Source: Lingula anatina
Lineage: Eukaryota > Brachiopoda > Lingulata > Lingulida > Lingulidae
Assembly (NCBI RefSeq): GCF_001039355.2
Contig: NW_019775716.1
Span: 145,394-209,393 of the forward strand
DNA length: 64,000 nt
Direction of reading: 5' to 3'
Below the pieces are notes generated by a model that was not told the DNA's origin, did no database searches, and saw nothing but the letters and a program-made list of their open reading frames with translations. The position numbers were made by a program, and so were the translations under genes. Numbering within the stretch: the stretch's first letter is position 1; the number at the start of each line of letters is the position of its first letter. This document shows, in pieces, positions 25,301-35,100 of the stretch.

Positions 25301-26999
25301 AAATTAACTGTCTGTATATTTTACTACAGATATTTGATGTTTTTCTTCCATATTGCCTCTAGGAATACACTTTCACCATATATTTTTCTATTTTTTTAAT
25401 AATATTTTTATCATGGTTATACATTTTTTTCATGTCATATTAGGTCCTTCTGTAAACATTGATTTGCCAAACAAAACCAAACTATGCATTGCCACATGTT
25501 TAAATGGAGGAAATTGTGAGGGAGGCATTTGTGTGTAAGTCAAGTGATTTTTTTCCACATTTAAGATGAACTGTAGAGTTTTTTTTCTGATTTTGTAACC
25601 TCCCATATTGATGCTTTTCAAAATTTAAGTAAAAATCCATCTGAAATTTTGGGCTCTAATATTGAACAGCTGGTATCTTTAGATGTTCAAAGATATGTAT
25701 GGTAGACTGATTTTGAGCACATTTTGTATGAAATTGGGAATTTTTTATTTTTTGCTAATTTTGCCACCCCTGCTTAGTATAGTTTTTTTTTCAGAATTAA
25801 GGTAAAAATCTGAAGTTAAAGTTTTGGGCTCTAATGAACATCACGTGTCTTTAGTGATTTTAGCATTACTCCTCTATTTCAGATGTTGGAAAGGTTTTAC
25901 TGGCCCCAGTTGTGAGGTCATGATCTCATCCAATCTGACCAATGAGAAACCTGAGGGGAAGGAGGAAGCTGGTGACCTGAGCATTGTAGTCATCCCCGTG
26001 ATGTCTGTCCTGGTTGTCATCACGGTCATCGTTGCTGCTGTGTCCTGTTATTGTAAGAAACAGAGGTAGGTGCCCAGCATGTAGTGCGGTACACAGGACA
26101 GGTTTTATATGGATCTTGGAGGGTACTTGCAAACTGGTGTAAAAATTAATTAATAAAATTTTGTGTGCGTGTGTGTGTTTACTGTCCTTTGTTTTCTTGG
26201 CTTCCATGCTTAAAAGTGTGATGTAAAGGTTTTAAGACTGGAATTTTACTTCTAGATGAACTTAAGAGTTGCATGCATTTAGTATACGAACACCTAATCA
26301 AACAGTGGTGCTCAAAAGCTAATTTTTACATTTTTTCATTTTCAGAATGAAATCACATCTTCTCCTAATCAAGTATAGCAACAGACACAACCAAGTAAAG
26401 CAGACGGATGAAGAACACTTGGTAGAACATGCCTTCCATAACCCTGCATTTGCTAGTGAAGAAGATGAAAGTGTAAGAGATTTTTTGGTACAGTTTTAGA
26501 AGTAAAAATATAATGTAGAGATAAAAGTCCTGGATTTTTCCAGATATTTGGATGTTTATTTACCCCCCCCCCCAATAGAGCTACACACCGACTTCTTTAC
26601 ATTAATAAAAAAATACGTCCTACTTTTGACAAAAGCATCAACTCAAAATATTTTAAATGCAGAAAGAAAATGATGCATAAATTTTGAAAGGACTTTGTTC
26701 AATTATCCGAATGTGTTCTGAATTCTTCCAGTCTTGTATACAAAATTAAGGTAGCAAAGCATGCCGTCTGTTGTAATTTTGCATACTACTCTACTTCTCA
26801 ATGCTTTACAATATACAAGCATCGTACTTTTAAAGGATTTAATGTCTTTTTATTCCATTAGTATGAAGGGATTAAATAATTGTACTTTTAGGATCACCAG
26901 AATGCCAGTCTTCACAATTCACAGTGTACCATAGTCACGTCTTCGGATTCATCTGACTCCGCTTTCACTGATGAGAAATCAGATGAACAAAATACCTGA
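1726..26999 (+). CDS. LDL-receptor-related protein (LRP), 3' part, 26 coding exons
   Basis: Large endocytic or signalling receptor of the LDLR/LRP family; the 5' part lies outside the window. Exons read: 1726-1898, 2364-2486, 4298-4411, 5036-5149, 5437-5676, 8424-8543, 9084-9203, 9717-9893, 10245-10358, 10633-10872, 12929-13048, 13592-13711, 14234-14410, 15570-15686, 16195-16314, 16960-17103, 21270-21421, 21827-21953, 22651-22762, 23142-23339, 24012-24208, 24498-25148, 25444-25534, 25883-26065, 26346-26472, 26892-26999 (TGA). Every junction is GT-AG and the phases chain without a break, giving 1,425 visible residues. Order: propeller end, EGF, 14 LDLa, 2 EGF, YWTD propeller, EGF, Ser/Thr stalk, EGF, membrane span, tail. 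A propeller before the LDLa cluster points to an LRP1/LRP2-like layout rather than LDLR/VLDLR, but I cannot assign an orthologue. Extracellular-module exons are mostly phase 1-1, so duplication of exon blocks keeps the frame. Confidence 0.93.
2487..4297. other. LRP intron, no gene seen
   Basis: Short open frames without domain pattern or splice support. G-runs at 3885-3960 are the only compositional oddity. Confidence 0.65.
4298..4411 (+). CDS. LRP exon: LDLa repeat 1
   Basis: 38-codon phase 1-1 exon with six cysteines and the calcium cage ending NRDETDC. The acceptor is ACATTTACAG|TGCAG; a second AG six bases later would break the frame. This exon lies upstream of the first N gap and is not repeated in the later copy. 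Confidence 0.9.
4804..4990. repeat. (CA)n and (GT)n around assembly gap
   Basis: (CA)n at 4804-4856 and (GT)n at 4919-4985, with 16 N at 4940-4955. The GT run after the gap is matched by the GT run after the N at 10186. Confidence 0.9.
5036..9893 (+). CDS. LRP exons: six-LDLa block, copy A
   Basis: Exons 5036-5149, 5437-5676 (two repeats), 8424-8543, 9084-9203 and 9717-9893 encode six LDLa repeats; all are phase 1-1 with clean GT-AG sites. Most keep the CDGxxDC...SDE calcium motif. The 9084 exon is degenerate (CDEHQQC, GEDE), and the second repeat of the 5437 exon has CEGGEDE. The last exon adds about 20 residues after the final cysteine before the donor. The block is flanked by N gaps at 4940-4955 and 10186 and is nearly identical to 10245-14410, so it could be the other haplotype placed in tandem. 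Confidence 0.88.
5938..5998. repeat. (TATTA)n microsatellite
   Basis: About 12 pentanucleotide units in the intron after exon 5437-5676; absent from copy B. Confidence 0.9.
6830..8300. repeat. 176-bp satellite array in LRP intron (copy A)
   Basis: About eight diverged units, period 176 where measured (7031, 7207, 7383). Each has TGGACTTTGAGCAGTTCTTG and a CCTAGTGATCAATTATCAG core. An unrelated stretch (7450-7650, CTG-rich) interrupts it. No coding sequence. Confidence 0.85.
10018..10185. repeat. Repeat block ending copy A, counterpart of 14931-15086
   Basis: Starts GGAAGACCCAGAAGTTGGCC and ends GGAGGGGCGACG just before the N at 10186. The same block follows copy B, where about 400 extra bases precede it. 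Confidence 0.75.
10245..14410 (+). CDS. LRP exons: six-LDLa block, copy B
   Basis: Exons 10245-10358, 10633-10872, 12929-13048, 13592-13711 and 14234-14410 repeat the copy A block exon for exon with identical lengths (114, 240, 120, 120, 177). Only a few codons differ, for example Ala to Val in CxSGMPC of the 240-nt exon. Introns are also alike but carry indels: copy B lacks the sequence around 5830-6690 and has about 400 extra bases at 14533-14930. The reading frame is open throughout, so both copies could be translated if both are real. Confidence 0.88.
11150..12810. repeat. 176-bp satellite array in LRP intron (copy B)
   Basis: About nine units with starts at 11378, 11553, 11729 and 11905. 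It has a different unit number from copy A and the same interrupting CTG-rich stretch (11980-12170). Confidence 0.85.
14411..15569. other. LRP intron with repeat block and hairpin
   Basis: Holds about 400 bases unique to copy B, the 14931-15086 block and the 15112-15268 hairpin; otherwise AT-rich and non-coding. Confidence 0.7.
15112..15268. repeat. Large hairpin: 67-bp arms, 23-nt loop
   Basis: 15112-15178 and 15202-15268 are inverted copies with one mismatch (CGGCC against CGCCC). It sits in the LRP intron after copy B and next to a block (14931-15086) that also ends copy A (10018-10185). Confidence 0.9.
15570..17103 (+). CDS. LRP exons: last LDLa, EGF-like, calcium-binding EGF
   Basis: Exon 15570-15686 is the final LDLa repeat ([13 protein letters not shown]; His replaces the usual Asp before Cys). 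Exon 16195-16314 is an EGF-like module with seven cysteines instead of six (SDICCSTP). Exon 16960-17103 starts DVNEC, the mark of a calcium-binding EGF, and has six cysteines. LDLa, EGF, cbEGF, propeller is the family's standard order. Confidence 0.9.
15715..15930. repeat. GTGACAGTGTGTTAGTT minisatellite
   Basis: 17-bp and shorter variants of GTGACAGTGTGTTAGTT repeated through the intron after the last LDLa exon. Confidence 0.8.
18295..19744 (-). CDS. NHL-repeat beta-propeller protein, nested in an LRP intron
   Basis: Two coding exons on the opposite strand to LRP: 19744-19556 (ATG at 19744) and 18990-18295 (TGA). Acceptors are TTTCCACAG upstream of the ATG and TTCTCATTTAG at 18990; the joining donor is AAG|GTCATC, a weak site, but it keeps phase 0. 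The protein is about 294 residues with six NHL-like blades ([72 protein letters not shown]). It resembles the C-terminal propeller of TRIM2/3/Brat-type proteins, but no RING, B-box or coiled coil is seen; the frame upstream of the ATG closes in the putative 5' exon. Likely a binding scaffold; partner unknown. It lies wholly inside the 17104-21269 LRP intron. Confidence 0.82.
20632..20760 (-). other. Putative 5' non-coding exon of the NHL gene
   Basis: On the minus strand GAGCAG|GTGAGA at 20632 is a strong donor, and the frame leading into the NHL start has a stop codon here, as expected for a 5' UTR exon. The upstream edge is not defined; the end given is nominal. Confidence 0.3.
21270..24208 (+). 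CDS. LRP exons: complete YWTD beta-propeller
   Basis: Five exons (21270-21421, 21827-21953, 22651-22762, 23142-23339, 24012-24208) encode about 260 residues with YWTD-type strands IYWSEA, IYYTDA, MFWSDWG, LYWVDA and LYVSEW, and LDxxxG-like turns such as DGLAVDW and NGLTVDF. In LDLR family members this propeller drives ligand release at low pH. Phases 1-0, 0-1, 1-2, 2-2, 2-1 chain exactly. Confidence 0.9.
23867..23977. mobile_element. 111-bp MITE with TA target duplication
   Basis: Inverted ends CCCTCTACCAGGG ... CCCTGGTAGAGGG flanked by TA on both sides, in an LRP intron. Ends and target suit a Tc1/mariner-type non-autonomous element. The same ends recur at 38790-38927 and 46579-47474. Confidence 0.8.
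24498..25148 (+). CDS. LRP exon: EGF-like plus Ser/Thr-rich stalk
   Basis: One 651-nt exon. The first 40 residues are a six-cysteine EGF ([12 protein letters not shown] ... CACPRGY). The remaining roughly 175 residues are rich in Ser, Thr and Pro with no cysteine, resembling the O-glycosylated stalk of LDLR and VLDLR. It ends AATGAAG|GTGAGT. Confidence 0.88.
25444..26065 (+). CDS. LRP exons: juxtamembrane EGF and transmembrane segment
   Basis: Exons 25444-25534 and 25883-26065 together form one EGF ([12 protein letters not shown] / [10 protein letters not shown]), split in phase 2. A single hydrophobic span ([20 protein letters not shown]) follows, then CYCKKQR as a stop-transfer signal, giving type I topology. 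Confidence 0.9.
26346..26999 (+). CDS. LRP exons: cytoplasmic tail with FHNPAF
   Basis: Exons 26346-26472 and 26892-26999 encode a tail of about 80 residues ending in TGA at 26997-26999. FHNPAF at 26434-26451 fits the FxNPxY coated-pit motif with Phe in place of Tyr. An acidic cluster (SEEDES) and a Ser/Asp-rich end (SSDSSDSAF) follow, possible casein-kinase-2-type sites. Confidence 0.88.
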
Positions 27000-27525
27000 A
27001 GCTAGCTAGCCTAGCAAACTAGTTTATCCACATGAATTGACACTCTTCTGTCCAGTACAGTATTATTGAGAATTTAGACAATCTCTTAATGGTGAATGGT
27101 ATCAGTATTTTACATAGAGGTCTGTTCCTTTCCCTGAGAAAATTATATTCTGAAAGAGTATTGAACATTGTGTGTTAAAAACAACTATATTTTAGAAATG
27201 AAATGTTTGGGCACTGCTTTGATAAACAAGTAATATTTTCAGAAAGATTTAGTATCACAGCAGCAATTACTTCTATTTTATTACAAATGGCTGTTATTTA
27301 AAAATTTATGGTAATCCATATTGTTGATCTGCAGATTTATCAGAGCACTTGTTATCGTCTATGCCATTGTTGTCTGTTGAGGTCATACGAGTCGAAATTT
27401 TTAATGCATGTGGACACGAATGTGTAACTTTGGTGTTACTGTCTTTGTTACCACTGTTACAAGATGTGCCCTATGAAAAAACATATATTGTGACAATTTG
27501 CTACTTAAACTGTTATAAATAAGAT

Positions 27526-27531
27526 AATAAA
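27526..27531 (+). terminator. Candidate LRP polyadenylation signal
   Basis: AATAAA about 530 bases after the LRP stop codon, in an AT-rich 3' UTR. It is the best placed canonical hexamer before the 48-bp tandem repeat. Confidence 0.5.
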
Positions 27532-27582
27532 TTAATGAAGACACTTTTGATTCTTTTTGCTATATTTTTCTAAATTATTTGT

Positions 27583-27731
27583 CATTGTATTTTTTCTTTG
27601 TTATAATATATAATTTATGGCACTAAACATGATGACATTTTTTCTTTGTTATAATATATAATTTATTGGCACTAAACATGATGACATTTTTTCTTTGTTA
27701 TAATATATAATTTATGGCACTAAACATGATG
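27583..27731. repeat. 48-bp tandem repeat, three copies
   Basis: Unit GACATTTTTTCTTTGTTATA... ends in GGCACTAAACATGAT; the second unit has one extra base. It lies just past the LRP polyadenylation signal. Confidence 0.85.
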
Positions 27732-29174
27732 ACTTATCTCACTGAAAACATGCAGATAGGAAAAATTATACAGGATAAAATTATAATCCAAAAAAATGTT
27801 TCTTTGATTACAACAAAAGAACTTGTCGACTCTTGCCATGCATTAATGGCAATAATTACCCAAGTTTCACCATACAGAGATAATTCTATTCAAATCAAAT
27901 TATTGTAGTGATTCTAAAAGTTCATGAAAAGAAAATAATTTCAAAGAACTATCTGCCCATATTTTAAAAGGAAAATAAGAAGTTGTGCATTTAAAAAACA
28001 ACAAGCTGAAAATCACTTACAGCCTAAGCTGCTAAAATCATCATCTTACATTTAAATACAGTGTAAATTGCTTCATACAAAGAATGTATAAGTTCATTTA
28101 ATTTTTGGAGTCTAAAAATCATTAAACCTGGTCATGAATAGGAATAAATAAAGTTGATGTAAACTGTTACTAATAGCCCAAACTTTGATCCAATATTTTG
28201 TTTACTGATGTGTGAAACTGGGCCTTCTCAGAAAATTTCTGACACTTGCGTTTTCAACATATTAAAATATATTCAATCAGCACCACATTTTCTCAAATAA
28301 TTAAGTTTACAGACGTGTTTATGTATATATTATAGCTTTCTGTACATTTTGTACATTGATAATTAAAAGTACAAGGTTGCGTAAATTGATAAAAAACTAA
28401 CTTCTGGTCACAGTTTTCTGGTTATGTTAACATGCAGATTATACAATAAGATTAAATATTCATAGCACCTCAACTGGCATCTGATATTTCGCCAATTATC
28501 CATCCATGCTTCAATAAAACAAAAAATAATTTAAAAGCACAGTAATTCATCAGAGAAGTACTGTAACAAGCTACTAAAAACACAAACAACAAGTGATTTT
28601 TAAAATAAAGCTGTTTCAACCAATTTAAAGGTTTCACAAACTTCTACTTCTGATTAATAGTCTATTTTAATCAGAAGGAGTCAATAAATCTACTAAAAAC
28701 CTAACTTCTAACAAAAGAAAAATCCAGCATTGCCAGATAAACAATAAAATTCAACACTTCTCATATAAATATATAATGAGATAGCAACATGCATAAAAAT
28801 GCACTTGGACTTGAGTCAACCACTGGATTAATATACATCTTCCAAGCTGATGTTAAAATCATCATGATCTGGACATCTTTCTACTTACGACAGATCATTT
28901 ATGACCAAAACCTGGGGAAAAAGAAGAGAAAACTTCTTTTTGACATACAAGTCTGGGATTTTGAGATTTAAAGTACGAAGCTTATTCCAATGAGATATCT
29001 CAACTTGTGCTTTGTAAGTTGCATTGGTCACTTCCTGTAATGAATGACTCAGCAGTAATGTCAAGGTCTGACATGCTGGATGGAAAGTAATCCATGTTTT
29101 CTTCTGCTGAAACACAACTGGCATTTAAAGCTGTGCTTGCTGTATATGACACACCCCTGTTGTCTTGACTACAT

Positions 29175-32100
29175 TCAGAGCTGCTGCTGGAAACTTGGAT
29201 CAGTTGGGCTGGAGATGTCACTGTCACTCCCTAGTAATGGCGACCCAGAGAAAGTCCCATCCTGTAAATTGACCTCTTCATCTAGTGACAATTTCTGTTT
29301 TTTCTTGGGGCAGCCAGTGAAAAAGCTGGAAATCGATGGCATCTTTTCCCTGTTTTTGGCAGTCCTTCTACTGTTTCTGTTTGCCACCTTCTTTGTTTTT
29401 CTTTGGTCCATTTTCCTTGAGGGAATGCTACGCTTTATTGATGTTGAAATCACAGCATGTTCTTGATTGCTGGAATTTGATTCAATGGACAGTTGGGGTT
29501 GTGACCCAACACCATCAGTGCCAGTTTTTGATGCTAACTTCCTGGTCCCACTGTTTAGTAATTTGTTCTGAGGAAACGGAATTTTTAGTTGTTTCAAGCT
29601 CGATTTGGTGTCCAGTTTTCTCTCTTAAAAAATCATATCATTATTCTTCATTAAAATGGTTATTTTAAAACTACATACAGTTAAAATTTCAAAACTCTAG
29701 GAGCTGCTGAAAGAACCATGAGCAGGATGTTCCATTAAAAGTAAATTAATATAAAAACTAAAGGCAATTTCCAGTGCCTACTTATCATAGCTATCAAAGA
29801 TGTTCTCTTGAAAAAATTGTCTTATGAAGTGACCTAAGGAAAGGGGAGGTCAAAAGTTTTTACCAGTATTTTGTATTTTCCGTGTGAATGTGCTTGTGAA
29901 ATGAGAGCTGAGATTGAAATGAATCATGAAAAAGATCAGTATCTTATTGTATTTGGTTTACATTGTTTTAAAACTTTAAAATATATTTTATGACACAAGG
30001 AGCAGGCTATCTTTAAAATTCATTTAAGGCAATTTTAAAATATGTTTGAGGAAAATAAAAGCCACAAAAAATCTGCATACAGTACCATTAAATCTCTGAA
30101 AAATTTTATATGTAATCAAAATTTATAAATCCAAACACAGTCTTACAATACTCAGGATTTATTTTTTAAAACTTGTAGCAATGTTTGGGTCAAGTGAAAT
30201 ATACAAAACAGTTTTTTTTTTTTCATTAAAATGACCTTTTTAGTACTAAGACATTTCTTGAAATTTTGAACCAATTTCCAGTTAATCTGAAAAAATTATG
30301 TTTAAAAAACAATGTTTGCTTACTTTTTACACTTCTTTTTTCCTCCATCTTTTTGATTTTCTCTAAGTTTGTCTTCTCATCAAATTTCTCTGCCATCTCT
30401 GGGAATCTCAAATGAAATGCTTCCTTGCACTCCAGTGTCACATAATATGGTTCTTCAAGACAGGCCAAATCCACAGCTGGAGAAGAAATGTAATAATCTA
30501 ATAAATAATCGTCAGACAGTAAAAAAATTATTGTAGCCAATAAGCAAAAAAAGTATCACTTCTGTCAGATTAAATGTAAAAATCTTTTTCTGTCAATGGT
30601 GGATATTAATAAACATAGCTGTACAAACCTTGTTATTACATTTTAACTAATTTAAGTAGTCAATAAATGATCTGCATACCTTGGTGTTTTGTATTTTCAA
30701 CTTAAGATAATACATCTTATGAATAAGAAAACAACAACCAAAATTATAATATTTTTGCACATTATGCTAACTGAATTTTCCATTTAATACTAATGGTGCG
30801 GTGCAAGTAGATAAAAAATCTTGAATTTTATCATGTGACTCACCCAACATGTGCCACCTGACCTCATAGCAATCTTGATGGTCTTTTTTCTTAGTAGAAA
30901 TTATGCTGAAACAAGAGACAAACAATTTATATATATATATATGTGCAGAATGTGCTGTATATTTTGAAATTGGACAGGTATAGCTTACTTTACATTTCCT
31001 CTATACTAGGTCAAGTAACGTAAACATAAATAATTAAATAAAGTATTAAGTTTTTTCACTTATGTACATAAAACACAGTGTAAGTAAAATAAAACATAGT
31101 ACATTATTACATTAACATGTGTATACTGAAACTCCCTAACAGCGCATCCTCACACACTCCAAGACCAGAACATGAAGATTCAAGTTTGGCAAAGTTCATA
31201 AGATTCAGGTAAAACCAAAGAAAACACCTCTTCCACACATCACCACACTGCATATACCATGTACCTATCTGGTATAATAAGTGGGGTTGTTTCACTGCTC
31301 TCTGTTTTCCTTTGTTTCAACTCCCAGGATGTGAGGCAAGGGATCACATGACTGGAAGTCTTAGAATAATTCCACTTCAGATATTTCTTCATGAAGTTCT
31401 GTAAAAGATATAGTTTATAATTGTCAACTTAATGATTATACACGAGTGCCACTGCTGGACCATTACTTTTATATTGGACCATGCTTCCTTTGATTTGGAT
31501 AATTCATTGACAAAATAGTAAGTTGGAAATCAAGGCACACACTAAAATAATACAGCAATGTATTTTAGTACAAAATATTATGGCTTGTTCCATTTAATCA
31601 TGGTTGTCATTTAAACCTTATACAGGACTATCACCTTTATCAACTATGTGAAAGTTTATTTCATAAAGGCATATTAAAGTTTATAAAACAAAATAAGATC
31701 ATGCACTTCTTGAAGAAAAAAAAGACAATGTTGGTCAAATAATGTGGGCAATGAAACCACCAGGAAAAATAAAAAGAAGGGAGACCAAGGAAAAGATTTA
31801 TGGATACAGCTCTAAAAGAGGCTATGCAAAAGGTCAAAGTAGAGGAGGACATAAAAGACAGGAACAGTGTAGGTGGAGGTGTGCTATCCACTGTGATAAC
31901 CCCTAAGAAGGAAATAAACCAAAAGTCAAAGATGAAGCACTTCTTAAAGAAAATTCAGATTTGAAGTATTTACCTGTATTCTGTCAATCTGTGGCTTTGA
32001 CCACTGAAAGTTCTCAGCTGGACATACTTCCCCAGAGTTCATATACTCATTTATCACCTTGTGTAAATAAAAACTGGGCATTATTAAACAATATCATGCT

Positions 32101-35100
32101 GACAATCTCACATCAAAATCAATTAAGTTAATACCATTTTTTTTTTTTATTTTCATCATCCAAGGTCAAGGTTCATTACTGTTATTATAGGGGAGTCCCA
32201 AAAATAAATGCATTCATTGCATTCACAATATCATTGACTGTCAAACTTCTGAAGTATATTTTTATTTTACACTGTTTTCCATATAATACATCAGATGCAC
32301 TTTTTATTGTTATATTTTAGCAATGCACCTGTAACAGTATGGTAATCCAGTGGACTCAGCCAAACAATTTTACATAAAAATTTTTTAAAGAACTTGAACT
32401 CGATATGACCATTTTATTAGCTTCTGACAAAGCAGCAAAAAGCAAATCTTTGAAAAGAAAGTTAAGACCCCTGAAATTTGATGCCATGGCAGAAACCCCC
32501 CAAAAATACCAGTACAGCTGTATCATTTATAACTCTCTGAGGAAAAATAACAATTTTTTACAGCATGCCAAGACACATTTCTAATTTGATGCACAGCCTT
32601 TTGTGTGTGTGAGTGTGTGTGTGTGAGTGTGTGTGTGTGTGAAAGAGAGAGAGAGAGAGAGAGAAGATCACCTTCCTGTGTCTGTCAGGATACCCAGGTG
32701 TTTCCATGGCTAATGCCCTCAACTTCAGCTCAGCTTCACTATATTGCGCTAGTTGAGAATTCTTGTTGTGCCAGTCACAATTACACATCTCTCCTTCAGT
32801 ATCACAGGAAACTTTGGTCTTGCATTGTTCACAGCCATTCTTTTTGTGGCTAACATAATTACCTGTAAATGACACCACAGACGGTAATTCTAATCCATTT
32901 AAAATCTTTAAATGGTTTACAACAACTGCATCTATATATCTACACCTCTCCAATTGTTGCCATCAAAATTGTGACATACAGTATGTTGTTGAGGGGCACC
33001 TGTGCAGGCCAAACAAAAAGACAGAGTTCAGTGAGATGGTGTGGCTGAGACATTGTGCCCCTTAAATGGATAAGTGTGAGTTGCTTAGCACATGCCCTTT
33101 CTGCTGACAGACTAATGCCCTTTGTTCAGCCACTGTTATCCATCACTCAATACTAATCTAAGACAAAGAAACTGTCGAACTTAGACTGCATTCCCATAGA
33201 TTTAGATCAATCCATCTAGATTGACATAACTCCCTGGGGGTTCACGCTAAATTGCTGTCAGCCAAACGCACACTGTAATTATTACCCCCTTACAGCTTTT
33301 AGTAGGCGGGACAGACGCTCAAGCCACAGTAATCTAGTGAGACTCCCCACAGGGATAGATCAATCTAAAATCTGTGGAATGGGGTCTTAGTGGTTTATTG
33401 GGGCATTCTTTCTCAAACTGTTCAACTATCTCTTTTGTTTATTTAATGTCTACTACAGCAGATTCCATATAACTTGGACACCTTTGCACCTGAAAATTTG
33501 CTTGTGTTACACAAATATACCCATACAAGTTCAGCATTGTCCACAGTTATCTCAGCAAGCACAAAATGTAAATAATGTTCCAAATGATTCAAGATAATGA
33601 TACCAGTTATTAGAACAAGACTTGGGTCTACTGAATACAAAGTACTCATTTGCTCATCTCAGAGTTCATCTTTGTAAACTAAATACGTGCATGGGTCTGC
33701 TACACACACTACTAGGGGTACAGTATACTTACCTAGGTGCCTGCACTGAGAACAGTGGCTGTCCTTTTTCATTCCACTTAAATCTTGCTTTATCTTCTCT
33801 CCTCTCAGTAAATCAACATCATCCTCAAGACTAAGAAACCTACAGCCACAAGGAAAATATTTATTTGATTCAAATTTTGGTTTTAATTATTTTCTCTCTG
33901 AGTAAATCAACATCAAGACTAAGAAAACTGTCATAACAATGAAATGGTTTTAAGAAATTACAGGTAATGGTTTGAGTGATATTATGAAAGCAATGTCATT
34001 CTCTCATATTAAGAAAAGAAAAAAAAAATACACTACAGTGAAAGACAGGTATTCATCACTATCATTCAAGTCCAATTTAAAATTAAAGGTTTATTTATTT
34101 GTCAATTTTTAACACATCAAAACCTTTTAATTGCATCTTCCTTGCCAAATCTTTGCACCAGTGGAAGTGCCTTTATTTTTCCCACTTTTTGGATCCCCTT
34201 GGCATCGTAGTCGCAACCCATCATGGCAGCCAAGCAGACAAGCTGTCCTCTACCCAGAGAAAGTTTTTCTTCAATATCAGACATATCATAGCTGTCTACA
34301 CGGGACTGATGTGACTAAAAATACAGATGTGAAGAGATGTAGCCATAATAGTAGCTGTTATTATAAAATCTTTTAACAATAATTCTGTCATATTAAAATC
34401 AATATCTATATAATAACAATTTTATATCTGTGTTGCTTGTTAATACAACATGCTGGTGAAAACATGTTTAGTCTTTTTCAAAAAATATACTTGACCAATT
34501 ATTATTATTATTTTTTTAGTAATTGCAAAGTCTGCACCATCCCTTACACTGTGGTTGTTTATCATCAGATTCCTGTAGACTCTCTGAGCACCATACAGGA
34601 AAGCATCCATGTCATCTGTCATCACGGCATCCACCATTTGCTTTTCATTCAGTAGACCACACAGTGCCTCACCTTCATGATGACTCTGAATACAGGGGAA
34701 CCCAAAATACTGCAGCAATTCACGACACTGAAAAGGCAATTGCACCTATGGAAACAGAGGACCCGAAAATACTGCTGCAATTCATGGCACTGGAAGAAGC
34801 ATTTCAATATATGGATACAGGGGGATCCAAAATACTGCTGCAATTCATGGCACTGGAAGAAGCAATTCAATATATGGATACAGGGGGATCCAAAACAAAC
34901 TGCACCTATGGACTCTAGAGAACAACAAATGCTGCAACAAATAACAGCACCGAAAAAAGCACATCTCCCCTAAGGATATATAACTCACATAATAACAGTC
35001 TGTGCCAATAACTATTTAGCCACCCCCAGGGTCTAAGAAACTCTGGCCCACAGCATAAATTATGGCCATTCACTGTACACATTTCTAAAATTTTACTTTC

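Larger units (their letters stand above)
27000..29174. other. LRP 3' UTR and spacer to GEN1 3' end
   Basis: LRP and GEN1 converge here. Contains the LRP polyadenylation signal, the 48-bp repeat and AT-rich spacer. 29000-29174 is open in a frame shifted from the GEN1 end. Confidence 0.6.

Noticed and set aside
29080-29668. Plus-strand frames of 110-128 codons
   Set aside because: Antisense to the last GEN1 exon, Phe/Leu-rich shadow of Lys/Ser codons.
33443-33649. Possible extra GEN1 exon on the minus strand
   Set aside because: GEN1 phases close perfectly without it and it matches nothing between the flanking exons.
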